Shown one piece after another: positions 51,440 to 60,210 of a stretch of 64,000 bases of DNA (its first letter is position 1; every line of letters begins with the position of its first letter). This DNA comes from Bradyrhizobium algeriense. GTDB taxonomy: Bacteria > Pseudomonadota > Alphaproteobacteria > Rhizobiales > Xanthobacteraceae. Under the pieces are notes generated by a model that had not been told where the DNA came from, ran no database searches, and worked only from the letters and a program-made list of their open reading frames with translations. The stretch covers positions 4,774,001 to 4,838,000 of the forward strand of contig NZ_JAZHRV010000001.1 of the NCBI RefSeq assembly GCF_036924595.1, given 5' to 3'. The translations under genes and the position numbers were made by a program.

Positions 51440-52342
51440 CTAATGTTCGGCCTTGGCGCGGTCGATCTCGGCATCGTGTGCGCTTCCGATGACGACGGCG
51501 CGCCGGGCGAAATCGGCGAAGCGCGGATCGCTGGCGAGGTCGTCACGGCCGATGGCTGCGCACAGTCGCTTGTATTGCGGCTCGTTCACCAACGTGACCA
51601 TCATCCAGCCGTCGGCAGTCTGATACAAGCCCGCCGGCACGTTAAGCGCACGTGGCCCGCCGCCCTCCAGAATATGTTCGGCGACCTTGTGACCAAGCAG
51701 GGCGGAAGTCGATTGGCAAAGATTGACGTCGATCCAGCGCCCGGCGCCGACGGTTGCGCGCGCGAACAGCGTCGTTGCGATCGCCTGGAAGGCGTAGATC
51801 CCGGTAACGACGTCGGAGATCGTGGTGCCGACCCGATGCGGGGTGCCGTCGTTGCCGACATTGATCGACACCAGGCCGGAGAACGCCTGCGCGACGGAAT
51901 CGGAGCCGGGCCGCTTCGAATAAGGACCGCTCTGCCCGAAGGCGCTGACCGAGAGGTAGATCAGGCCGGGATTGTCGCGCGACAGCTCCTCGTAGCCGAT
52001 CCCCAGCCGCGCGGCGACGCCCCGCCTAAAGCCTTCGATCAGAACGTCGCAATCTCCCGCCAGCCGTCGGGCAATTGCGATCCCGTCCTTGTGCTTCATG
52101 TCGAGGCAAAGGCTGCGCTTGCCGCGGTCATAGACCGCCGACAGCGTGGTATGGCTTCCATAGGTCGTTCCGAGGAAACGCGACCAATCGCCCTCCGGCG
52201 GCTCGACTTTGATGACGTCGGCCCCGTAGACGCCGAGCAGCATCGCGCAATAGGGCGAGGCGATGCCCTGCCCGAAATCCAGCACGCGCAGGCCGGCATA
52301 CGGCGCCTCATGCGTCGGCGATAGCTTGCGTTCGGTGGTCAT
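51440..52342 (-). pseudogene. CaiB/BaiF CoA-transferase, C-terminally truncated
   Basis: The 300-residue frame has the normal start (LRVLDFGQGIASPYCAMLLG, GADVIKVEPPEGDWSR) and catalytic-Asp region (TTISDVVTGIYAFQAIATTL), but stops at AEIDRAKAEH. Family members run to about 390-400 residues. A matching C-terminal remnant lies 1.1 kb downstream at 49988-50336, beyond an orphan TAXI gene. The gene begins 24 bases after LivF in the same direction, so it was the last part of the importer operon's upper half. Activity of the truncated form is doubtful because the C-terminal part closes the interlocked dimer. Confidence 0.75.
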
Positions 52343-52366
52343 TCCGTCCCCCGGCCCGGCCGAAAG

Positions 52367-53083
52367 CTACAGCGCGAGGTAGCGCTGACGAATGTTGTCG
52401 TTGGCTTTCAGCTCTTCGATCCCGGATGTGTAGACGATCTGGCCCTTATCGATAACCGTCGCGTGGCTCGCAAGGCCAAGGCAAAAATGCATGTTCTGCT
52501 CGGCGATCAGCACCGTGGCGCCGGTGCCGCGAAGCTGCCGCAGCAATTCTCCGATCCGTTGCACGATGATCGGCGCTAGTCCTTCGCTCGGCTCGTCCAG
52601 CAGCAACAGCGCCGGATTACCCATCAGCGTGCGCGCAATCGCCAGCATCTGCTGTTCGCCACCCGACAGCCTTCCCGCGATCCGGTGCCGCAGCGGCTCC
52701 AGCAGCGGAAACACGTCGTAAACGCGCCGGATCGGCCACTCGTCCTCGCCATCAGGCCCCTTCTTGGCGCCGATGACCAGATTGTCCTCGACCGTGTGCT
52801 CCGGAAAGATTTGGCGATCCTCCGGTACGAAGCCGAGACCGGCGCGCGCGATGTGATGTGGCTTCAGCCCGGACACTACTTTGCCGCGCAAAGTGACCTT
52901 GCCGCGGCGTGCGGGAGCTAGCCCCATGATCGCCTTCATGGTGGTGGACTTGCCGGCGCCGTTGCGGCCGAGCAGCGCCATGGTCTCGCCCTGCCGCACC
53001 GCGAGGGCGACGCCGAACAGGATCTGGCTGGTGCCGTAATAGACGTCGAGGTCTTCGACCTGCACGACCGGCTGCGCGCTCAT
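52367..53083 (-). CDS. livF: Branched-chain amino acid-type ABC importer ATPase LivF
   Basis: The 238-residue ATPase has Walker A LLGRNGAGKSTTM near 36-48, signature LSGGEQQMLAIAR and Walker B LLLLDEPSEGLAP, all in the LivF subtype (with ..SEGLAP..). Its ATG overlaps the LivG stop by 4 bases. It pairs with LivG to energise LivHM. The substrate class of this family now includes aromatic and aliphatic acids as well as amino acids; gene context favours an acid to be degraded. Confidence 0.93.
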   Translation of the reverse strand: MSAQPVVQVEDLDVYYGTSQILFGVALAVRQGETMALLGRNGAGKSTTMKAIMGLAPARRGKVTLRGKVVSGLKPHHIARAGLGFVPEDRQIFPEHTVEDNLVIGAKKGPDGEDEWPIRRVYDVFPLLEPLRHRIAGRLSGGEQQMLAIARTLMGNPALLLLDEPSEGLAPIIVQRIGELLRQLRGTGATVLIAEQNMHFCLGLASHATVIDKGQIVYTSGIEELKANDNIRQRYLAL

Positions 53084-53838
53084 ACCGCTGCTCCGGCGTG
53101 ATGTTCGGTGCCGAGATAGGCCTCGATCACAGCCTCGTTGCGGCGGATCGCATCCGGCGTGCCGGTCGCGAGAATGCGGCCATAGCAGAGCACGACGATC
53201 TCGGGCGCGATTTTGAACACGATATCCATATCGTGCTCGATGAACACTACCGTGATCTTCTGTTTCTCCCAGAGCTCCCTCACCTTGTCGATCATCCGCC
53301 AGCGTTCCTCGGTGCCCATGCCGGCAGTCGGCTCGTCGAGCAGCAGCACCTTGGGATCGAGCACCAGCGCCAGTGCGATATCGAGCAGCTTCTGATCGCC
53401 ATGCGACAGCGTCGCCGCGGTGCGATTGCGCTTGCCGGCCAGCCCCAATAATTCCATCGCTTGTTCGGCGCGGTCGCGGGTTTCGGCCAACGGGAAGCGC
53501 CGGTGCAGCACGCTGGCGCGCCGCTGATCGGCGCAGACGGCGGCGAGCATGGTCTCCTGCACCGTCAGCGACGGAAAAATGCTGGCTACCTGAAACGCCC
53601 GGCCGATACCGTGACGCACGATCTCGGGCGGCGATCGCCCGGCCATGTCGACGCCGTTGAGCAGGATCTGTCCGGAGTCGGGCCTCAGCGCGCCGGTGAT
53701 CAGGTTGAAGAACGTGCTCTTGCCGGCGCCATTGGGGCCGATCACGGCGGTGAGCGAACCGTCGGCAAAATCGAGCGTCACATTGTCGGTCGCCTTGACG
53801 CCGCCGAACGATTTCGAAAGGGAGCGTATCTCCAGCAT
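53080..53838 (-). CDS. livG: Branched-chain amino acid-type ABC importer ATPase LivG
   Basis: The 252-residue product has Walker A IGPNGAGKSTFFNL near 35, LSHGDQKLLDIALAL signature and LLLDEPTAGMG Walker B, the LivG subtype. ATG 53838 comes 2 bases after the LivM stop; an extended frame to 54081 reads into LivM. It forms the second nucleotide-binding subunit of the importer. Confidence 0.93.
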   Translation of the reverse strand: MLEIRSLSKSFGGVKATDNVTLDFADGSLTAVIGPNGAGKSTFFNLITGALRPDSGQILLNGVDMAGRSPPEIVRHGIGRAFQVASIFPSLTVQETMLAAVCADQRRASVLHRRFPLAETRDRAEQAMELLGLAGKRNRTAATLSHGDQKLLDIALALVLDPKVLLLDEPTAGMGTEERWRMIDKVRELWEKQKITVVFIEHDMDIVFKIAPEIVVLCYGRILATGTPDAIRRNEAVIEAYLGTEHHAGAAV

Positions 53839-53840
53839 GG

Positions 53841-54860
53841 CTACTGCCCCGAACCTTTGCGGCGTCGCGCATACCACTCGACAACAAAATCCATCAGGCC
53901 TTTCCGCAGGCCGATGGCAAAGAACAGGATCACGATCCCGAGCACGATGCCGTGATAGTCGGTCCAACGAGTAACGGTATCGTTGAGGATCAGGAGCAGC
54001 ACGGTGCCGACCATCGGCCCCAGAAATGTAGTCACACCGCCGAGCATGTTGATGAAGATGCCCTCGCCCGAAATGGTCCAATAGGCGAATTCCGGATAGG
54101 CTCCGGAGACGAACAGCGCCATGATGACGCCGCCGGTAGAGGCGAATAGCGCCGCCAGCACGAAGATCGTGAGTTTTGCGCGCCAGACATCGATGCCGAC
54201 GAAGCTGGCGCGGCTGGCGTTATCGCGGATCATCCGCAAGGTATAGCCGAACGGCGATTGCGCGATCTGACGCATCAGTAGAAGCCCGACCACCAGCAGT
54301 GCGCAGCTTGTGATGTACAAATGCACATGGTTCGACAAATCGATGCCGAAAAAGGCCGGACGCGGAATGCCACCGCGCAATCCCTGATCGCCGCCGGTCA
54401 GCGATACCCAGGACAGGATGGTCGAGTGGATCAGCATCTGGAACGCCAGCGTCACGAAGGCGAAATAGATTTCCTTCAGTCGCACGCAGATGGCGCCAAT
54501 GACGAGGGCGACGACAAACGTGATCGCCAACGTTGCGACGAAAGCCACAGGGATGGGAACACCGGTCTTCTGCATCATCAACCCGAAGCCGTAGGCGCCA
54601 AGGCCAAAGAACATGCCATGGCCGAACGATGTCAGGCCGGTGTAACCGACCAGAAGGTTGAGCGACGTCGCGAACAGCCCATAGGCCGCGCAGCGGATCA
54701 CGAAGTCGAGCAGCAGTTTACTGCTGAAGACCATCGGCAACAGCGCAAGCACGACAAAGACCGCAAGTGCAATCAGGGCATCCCGATTACGGCGCGGCTT
54801 TGCTTCGGTGTGGGGGACATCGAGTGCCGGCGCCCCCTGTTCGGCCTGCAGCTCGGTCAT
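53841..54860 (-). CDS. livM: Branched-chain amino acid-type ABC importer permease LivM
   Basis: The 339-residue protein has about ten membrane segments and LivM hallmarks: GYTGLTSFGHGMFFGLGAYG near 69-88 and the loop SPFGYTLRMIRDNASRASFVG near 203-223 that meets the ATPases. ATGA overlap with the LivH stop shows coupling. The N-terminal 25 residues are charged and cytoplasmic. Confidence 0.93.
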   Translation of the reverse strand: MTELQAEQGAPALDVPHTEAKPRRNRDALIALAVFVVLALLPMVFSSKLLLDFVIRCAAYGLFATSLNLLVGYTGLTSFGHGMFFGLGAYGFGLMMQKTGVPIPVAFVATLAITFVVALVIGAICVRLKEIYFAFVTLAFQMLIHSTILSWVSLTGGDQGLRGGIPRPAFFGIDLSNHVHLYITSCALLVVGLLLMRQIAQSPFGYTLRMIRDNASRASFVGIDVWRAKLTIFVLAALFASTGGVIMALFVSGAYPEFAYWTISGEGIFINMLGGVTTFLGPMVGTVLLLILNDTVTRWTDYHGIVLGIVILFFAIGLRKGLMDFVVEWYARRRKGSGQ

Positions 54861-55768
54861 GCGACCTCCTTGCCGAACAGGCCGGTGGGCCGGGACACCA
54901 GCACGATCACCATGAACAGGTACATCAGGCCTTCCGTGAACAAGGGAAAGCCGAGCGATCCGAACGAGCGGATCATGCCGATCAGGATCGCGCCGATCAG
55001 CGCCCCCAGGATCGAGCCCATGCCGCCGATCACAGTGACGATGAAGGATTCGATCAGGACGGAAAATCCCATGCCCGGCGTCAGCGAACGCACGGGTGCG
55101 GCGAGCGCGCCAGCAAGGCCTGCCAGCATGCCGCCCAACGCAAATACCCCACCATAAATCAGGCCGGTGTTGATGCCGAGCGCAGACACCATGCCCGGAT
55201 TATGCGCGGCCGCCCGGATCACCTTGCCAATTCGCGTGCGGGCAAGGCCGAGCCCGAGGATCACGGCAGCGACCAGCGCAACGCCGATCAGGAGCAAATA
55301 ATACGGCGGCACCACGCCGCCGGCGATGAACAGCGGCGCGACCTGGAACGCCGCCGGCATACCCATCGACTTGAATTCCTGCCCCCAGATCATCCGCACC
55401 ACGTCATCGAAGATCAGCACAAAGGCGTAGCAGACGAGCAACTGCATCAGCACGTCGGAGCCGTAGACGCGGCTCATGAACACGCGCTCGAAGATCAGGC
55501 CAAGCAAGGCCGTGCCGGCCGCCCCGCACAACATCGCCAGCGCAAAGCTGCCAGTGTATTGGTAGGCCGTCATCGCGAAATAGGCGCCGAACATATAGAA
55601 GGCACCGTGGCTGAAATTCACCACCTTGAGCACGCCGAAGATCAGCGTCAGCCCGACGGCGACCAGGAACAGCAACATGCCGATGATGAAGCCGCTGGTG
55701 GTTTGCGTCACCAGGCAGGCAGAACTGGCGAGACAGCCGGTAAGCGCGTCAAGATCCAAGGGAAACAT
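54857..55768 (-). CDS. livH: Branched-chain amino acid-type ABC importer permease LivH
   Basis: The 303-residue permease has LivH features: LKVVNFSHGAFYMFGAYFAM near 46-65, RTRIGKVIRAAAHNPGMVSA near 177-196, and GGMGSILGALIGAILIG near the C-terminus. It follows the binding-protein gene by 86 bp, a gap large enough for RNA processing or a separate signal but in the same direction. Confidence 0.93.
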   Translation of the reverse strand: MFPLDLDALTGCLASSACLVTQTTSGFIIGMLLFLVAVGLTLIFGVLKVVNFSHGAFYMFGAYFAMTAYQYTGSFALAMLCGAAGTALLGLIFERVFMSRVYGSDVLMQLLVCYAFVLIFDDVVRMIWGQEFKSMGMPAAFQVAPLFIAGGVVPPYYLLLIGVALVAAVILGLGLARTRIGKVIRAAAHNPGMVSALGINTGLIYGGVFALGGMLAGLAGALAAPVRSLTPGMGFSVLIESFIVTVIGGMGSILGALIGAILIGMIRSFGSLGFPLFTEGLMYLFMVIVLVSRPTGLFGKEVA

Positions 55769-55854
55769 CCATTGCAGCGTGCCAACAGGGGCGCGCGAGA
55801 AACACTCGGCAGCAAGCAGAGGCGGCTACACCGCCTCCGCTCTTCGCCAATCGA

Positions 55855-57114
55855 TCAGGTGTAGCCCTTGGTCTTCTTCCACTCGGCTTCGAGTTCGAAG
55901 ATCGTCTTCCAGTCGCCGGCCTGAACTTGCGGCACGTAAGGCTCCTGCGGGATCGTCGTTCCCCAGCCGATCGCATAGCCAACCAGGGTCTGGTCCTCGG
56001 CGCGCATGGTGACGGTGCCGTCGGCGCCGAACGGCGACTTGATCTTCAACCCACGCAACGCCTCCGCAATCTTCTTGCCGTCGACTGAATTCGCCTTCTT
56101 CGAAGCCTCCGCCAACAGCATGATTGCAGTTGCATTTTCCCATGACCAGTTGGTGGGATATTCGTTGTACTTCGCCTTGTAAGCGTCACCCCAAGCGGCG
56201 TTCTCAGAGGTTGCGGGATAGGTCTTGATGTAGCGGTTGCCGGAGTGAATGCCCTTCGGCAGGTTCTTCACCACCGTCAGCGCGGTGTAGTCGGCCATAT
56301 TGACCGCAAACACCTCCATCTGGCTGAACAGCGCATAGATATTGGCCTGGTCAATGTAGGACGTGAGGTCGCCGCCCCACAGGCAGGAATACAACGCCTG
56401 CGGCTTCGCCTGCAGGATTTTCGTCACCACCTCGGTGTAATCGGGCTGGAAAAGCTTGGGCCAGGACTCGCTAATGATCTCAACGTCGGGCGCGAAGCGC
56501 TTGAGATACGTCACGTATTCGCCGGTTGTGTCGCGGCCATAGGCATAGTCGGGCGAACAGGTCGCCCATTTCTTCAGACCCTTGGCCTTGGCGATCGCCG
56601 CTGCGTAGCTGCCGCCGACGATCGAGTCATGCACGCCTTGGCGCGCGGTGCGGAACGCGTTGGGAATGTGCTGCTTGGGATCGGCCGTCAGCGCCGAGGT
56701 TTCCGAGTTGGTGTGAAGGCAGAGCACGCCGAGATCGCGCGCCACTTCATGCACCGCGAATGCACCCGATGACGCTTCCGCGTCGATCAGCAATTCACAT
56801 CCATCGGTATTGACGAGTTCGCGGGAGACGCGGGCGGCTTCCTGCGGCTGTCCCTTGGAATCGCGGATCACCATTTCGACCTGACGTCCGGCCAGCCCGC
56901 CGGCAGCATTGACTTTTTCGACTTCCAGCATCACCCCGTTACGCGACGACGTTCCGAGCTGCGCCACGCGTCCGGAGAGAATGGTCGGCATGCCGACCTT
57001 GATGGTCTTGGCCTGCGCGCGCGCCACCCAGGGTGTCGCAAATGTTACGGCCCCGGCGCCCATCATCGCCAATGTCGCGCGGCGGCTTACGCCCGGTTTG
57101 CGGGTTCTCGTCAT
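55855..57114 (-). CDS. Branched-chain amino acid-type ABC importer substrate-binding protein (LivK-like, Tat-type signal)
   Basis: The 419-residue protein starts with a twin-arginine-like signal (SRRATLAMMGAGAVTFATPW, cleavage after VARA about residue 33). The periplasmic binding domain contains KVGMPTILSGRVAQLGTSSR, LVNTDGCELLIDAEASSGAF and YAYGRDTTGEYVTYLKRF. GGGAGGAAGCA precedes the ATG. It is the first gene of the importer operon and diverges from the acyl-CoA synthetase. Members of this subgroup bind aromatic or branched acids in soil bacteria; the ligand is not determined. Confidence 0.9.
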   Translation of the reverse strand: MTRTRKPGVSRRATLAMMGAGAVTFATPWVARAQAKTIKVGMPTILSGRVAQLGTSSRNGVMLEVEKVNAAGGLAGRQVEMVIRDSKGQPQEAARVSRELVNTDGCELLIDAEASSGAFAVHEVARDLGVLCLHTNSETSALTADPKQHIPNAFRTARQGVHDSIVGGSYAAAIAKAKGLKKWATCSPDYAYGRDTTGEYVTYLKRFAPDVEIISESWPKLFQPDYTEVVTKILQAKPQALYSCLWGGDLTSYIDQANIYALFSQMEVFAVNMADYTALTVVKNLPKGIHSGNRYIKTYPATSENAAWGDAYKAKYNEYPTNWSWENATAIMLLAEASKKANSVDGKKIAEALRGLKIKSPFGADGTVTMRAEDQTLVGYAIGWGTTIPQEPYVPQVQAGDWKTIFELEAEWKKTKGYT

Positions 57115-57284
57115 TGCTTCCTCCCTGTGGGGTTTGCGTTCCCAAATCCCTGCCGGAGATCGCGTCGCCTCCGTACTCACAAGGATTTCAGAGCAAGGGG
57201 GGTGACGTCAAGCCAAAGATGAATTACGACTCATAATTCATCTAGGGAGAAAACGGACCCGGAAACCGGGCTTTTGGGCGGATA

Positions 57285-58781
57285 ATGATCAATCTATCCA
57301 GCTTCATCGCGTTTCACGCCCGGCGGACGCCTGATCGCTGTGCGCTGAAATACCGCGGCGAGGACGTCTCCTATGCCGAGTTCGACGCCCGCATACGTCG
57401 GGTTGGCGGATGGCTCGCCGCACGCGGCGTCGGCCCCGGCGACGTCGTCGCGGTGCTGATGAAGAACAGCACGGCGTTCCTCGAGTTCGTGTTTGCGACC
57501 AGCCATATCGGCGCGGTGTTTCTGCCCATCAACTACCGTCTGTGCGCCGACGAAGTCGGCTACATCGTCGGTAATTCCGGTGCGCGCATCCTGATCGCGG
57601 ATGACGAACTCGCGGACATCGCTGCAGGCGGCGCGCCGGTGGTGCTGCTGGACGAAGCCGCACAGTCCGACGCGACGCGCCTTGCGCCTGATATTGCCGC
57701 CGCCCCGATGCACGTCCGCCAACCGCGCGACCTGATGCGGCTGATGTACACGTCAGGCACGACGGATCGCCCCAAGGGCGTGATGCTCACTTACGAAAAC
57801 CTCTACTGGAAGTCGGCCGACCAGACGCTCGCACTCGGGTTGAACGCCGACACGCGATTACTGGTGGTCGGTCCGCTCTATCATGTCGGCGCGCTCGATC
57901 TGCCGGGGATCGCGGTGCTCTGGCACGGCGGCATGCTTTCCATCCACCGCAACTTCGAGCCCGAGCAGGCGCTCGCCGCGATCGAGACGGAGAAACTCAA
58001 CGCCGCCTGGTTCGCACCCGTGATGACGACCGCGATCCTCACCTGCCCTGCTCGCAACCATTACGATGTATCGAGCCTGCGATGGACGATCGGCGGTGGC
58101 GAGAAAACCCCGGAAGTGCGCATCCGCGCTTTCTCCGACTACTTCAAGAACGCCCGCTACATCGACGCCTATGGCCTGACCGAGACATGCGGCGGCGACA
58201 CCTTCATGGAAGCCGGCCGCGAGATCGAGAAGATCGGCTCGACCGGCCGCGCCATTGCCCATGTCGAAATCGAAATCCGTGACGATGCCGGCAATCGACT
58301 GCCGGCCGGCGAGAACGGTGAAATCTGCCTGCGCGGACCGAAGATCACGCAGGGCTACTGGAAGGATCCCGAGAAAACCGCGGCGGCGTTCTTCGGCGAC
58401 TGGTTTCGCACCGGAGACGTCGGCTATCTCGATGAGGACGGCTTTCTCTACCTGACCGACCGCAAGAAGGACATGATCATTTCCGGCGGAGAGAACATCG
58501 CCTCCTCCGAGGTGGAGCGTGTCATCTACGAACTGCCGCAGGTGCGCGAAGTCGCCGTCATAGGCCTATCCGACGAGCGCTGGGGCGAAAAGCCGGTGGC
58601 GGTCGTGGTGCTGGGCGACGGCGCCACGCTGGAATTGCCGGATCTCGCCGATCACTGCCGCGCGCGCCTCGCAGGTTTCAAGGTGCCGAAGCAACTGATC
58701 ATCCGCGAAAGCCTGCCCCGTAACCCTTCGGGCAAGGTGCTCAAGCGCGTGCTGCGCGCCGAACTGGAATCCCACGCATGA
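57285..58781 (+). CDS. Acyl-CoA synthetase (AMP-forming)
   Basis: The 498-residue protein has the adenylate-forming motifs in order: A3 YTSGTTDRPKGVMLT near 163-177, A5 YGLTETCGGD near 300-309, A7/A8 TGDVGYLDEDGF and DRKKDMIISGGENI near 378-405, and A10 PRNPSGKVLKR. It activates a carboxylic acid as its CoA thioester. It is divergent from the liv operon and leads the TetR-SDR-monooxygenase run, so its substrate is probably the imported acid or a derivative. Confidence 0.92.
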   Translation: MINLSSFIAFHARRTPDRCALKYRGEDVSYAEFDARIRRVGGWLAARGVGPGDVVAVLMKNSTAFLEFVFATSHIGAVFLPINYRLCADEVGYIVGNSGARILIADDELADIAAGGAPVVLLDEAAQSDATRLAPDIAAAPMHVRQPRDLMRLMYTSGTTDRPKGVMLTYENLYWKSADQTLALGLNADTRLLVVGPLYHVGALDLPGIAVLWHGGMLSIHRNFEPEQALAAIETEKLNAAWFAPVMTTAILTCPARNHYDVSSLRWTIGGGEKTPEVRIRAFSDYFKNARYIDAYGLTETCGGDTFMEAGREIEKIGSTGRAIAHVEIEIRDDAGNRLPAGENGEICLRGPKITQGYWKDPEKTAAAFFGDWFRTGDVGYLDEDGFLYLTDRKKDMIISGGENIASSEVERVIYELPQVREVAVIGLSDERWGEKPVAVVVLGDGATLELPDLADHCRARLAGFKVPKQLIIRESLPRNPSGKVLKRVLRAELESHA

Positions 58782-59434
58782 CGCAATCATCGCAAGCCGC
58801 ACCGGGCAAGGTGACAAAACTCAACCGGGCCGAGCGCAACGCCTGGACCAAGCGCAGGATATTCGACGCCGCCACCAAGGTCGTCGGCAAAGTGGGTTAC
58901 GCCGAGGCCTCGGTTGCCCGCATTACCGAGGAGGCCGGTGTCGCGCAGGGAACGTTCTACAATCACTTCGAGAACCGCCAGGAACTGCTCGATCAATTGC
59001 TGCCGAAGGTCGGCACCGATATGGTTCACTTCATCCGCGAGCGCACCGGAAGCGCACATGCGGCAACGCAGGAAATCGAACGCTTCAGCGCCTTCTTCGA
59101 TTTCATCCGCGAAGTGCCGGAATTTCTTCGCATCCTCAACGAAGCCGAATATTTCGCGCCGATCGGCTATCAGAAACATCTCGACAACATCGCCACCGCC
59201 TATGTCCGCATCCTCCGGCGCGCGCGTCAGGCCGGCGCGATCATCGACTATAGCGACGAGGAGTTCGAAGCCATCGTTCACATCTTGATGGGCGCGCGCG
59301 GCTATCTGAGCCGCCGCTACTCCTACGTTGGCGGCAGCGTCACGGCAGCGCCCGGGCATGTCATCTCCGCCTACCGAAAGCTGGTTACGCGCGGCCTGTT
59401 CACACCGGAAAAAGGCAACAACCATGACCGCTGA
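58778..59434 (+). CDS. TetR-family transcriptional regulator
   Basis: The 218-residue protein has an N-terminal helix-turn-helix (RIFDAATKVVGKVGYAEASV, then ITEEAGVAQGTFYNHFENRQ near 51-70) and a helical ligand-binding C-terminus. It overlaps the acyl-CoA synthetase stop (ATGA) and the next gene's start. It probably controls the divergent liv and synthetase promoters in response to a pathway compound, often a CoA ester; this is inferred from context. Confidence 0.9.
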   Translation: MTQSSQAAPGKVTKLNRAERNAWTKRRIFDAATKVVGKVGYAEASVARITEEAGVAQGTFYNHFENRQELLDQLLPKVGTDMVHFIRERTGSAHAATQEIERFSAFFDFIREVPEFLRILNEAEYFAPIGYQKHLDNIATAYVRILRRARQAGAIIDYSDEEFEAIVHILMGARGYLSRRYSYVGGSVTAAPGHVISAYRKLVTRGLFTPEKGNNHDR

Positions 59435-60197
59435 GGGTATCGTCCTCGTCACCGGCGGCAGCCGCGGCATCGGCGCCGCCACTGCGACGCTGCTGGCCGA
59501 ACAGGGCCGGCGCGTGGTGATATCAGACATCGCACCAGAACCATTGGCTGGAACGCAAGTCGTCATGTGGCCGGCACCATTCGACGTCGCCAACGAAAGC
59601 GCCGTCGTCAGCGGCATCGCCGACATCGAGGCCGCGCACGGACCAATTGCGGGACTGGTCAACGCCGCCGGCGTCTTCGGCAAGATGCACCCGATCGAGC
59701 GCGTGCGAATGGATCAATGGGACCGCGAGGTCAATATCGATCTGCGCGGCACGTTTCTGGTCGCCCGCAGCGTCGGCGTGAGGATGGCTGCGCGCCGGCA
59801 GGGCGCGATCGTCAATGTCGCCTCCGTTGCCGGCATGACGTCAGGACCGATCCATGCCTATACGGCCGCGAAAGCCGCCGTCATTCAGATTACGCAGACG
59901 CTGGCCGCCGAATGGGGCCGCAGTGGCGTGCGCGTCAATGCTGTCTCGCCCGGCTTTACACGCACCGCCATGCTGGAAGCCGGCATCGCCTCCGGCGCAC
60001 TGAACAAGAAATGGCTGGAAAGTCCGACCGCGATGAACCGGCTGGTCGAGCCGATCGAGGTCGCACAGGCCATCTCGTGGCTGCTCTCGCCGATGAGCAG
60101 CGGCGTCACCGGAATCAATCTACCCGTAGACGCCGGATATATCGCAGGCACCACCTGGGCCGCCTATGGCGGCCTGCGCGAAGCGCCGAACGCGTAA
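59424..60197 (+). CDS. Short-chain dehydrogenase/reductase
   Basis: The 257-residue protein has the SDR pattern: VLVTGGSRGIGAATATL near 7-23, NAAG near 86, the catalytic Ser in NVASVAGMTSG and YTAAK near 147-151, and the PGFTRT element. It oxidises or reduces an alcohol/ketone using NAD(P)(H). Its ATG lies inside the last codons of the TetR gene. In sequence with the following monooxygenase it could make the ketone substrate that the monooxygenase then oxidises. Confidence 0.92.
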   Translation: MTAEGIVLVTGGSRGIGAATATLLAEQGRRVVISDIAPEPLAGTQVVMWPAPFDVANESAVVSGIADIEAAHGPIAGLVNAAGVFGKMHPIERVRMDQWDREVNIDLRGTFLVARSVGVRMAARRQGAIVNVASVAGMTSGPIHAYTAAKAAVIQITQTLAAEWGRSGVRVNAVSPGFTRTAMLEAGIASGALNKKWLESPTAMNRLVEPIEVAQAISWLLSPMSSGVTGINLPVDAGYIAGTTWAAYGGLREAPNA

Positions 60198-60210
60198 TGA
60201 GGAAATGAGC

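Noticed and set aside
52367..53887. A 506-residue fused LivF/LivG protein
   Set aside because: The N-terminal half is LivG read in the wrong frame; LivF has a proper ATG at 53083.
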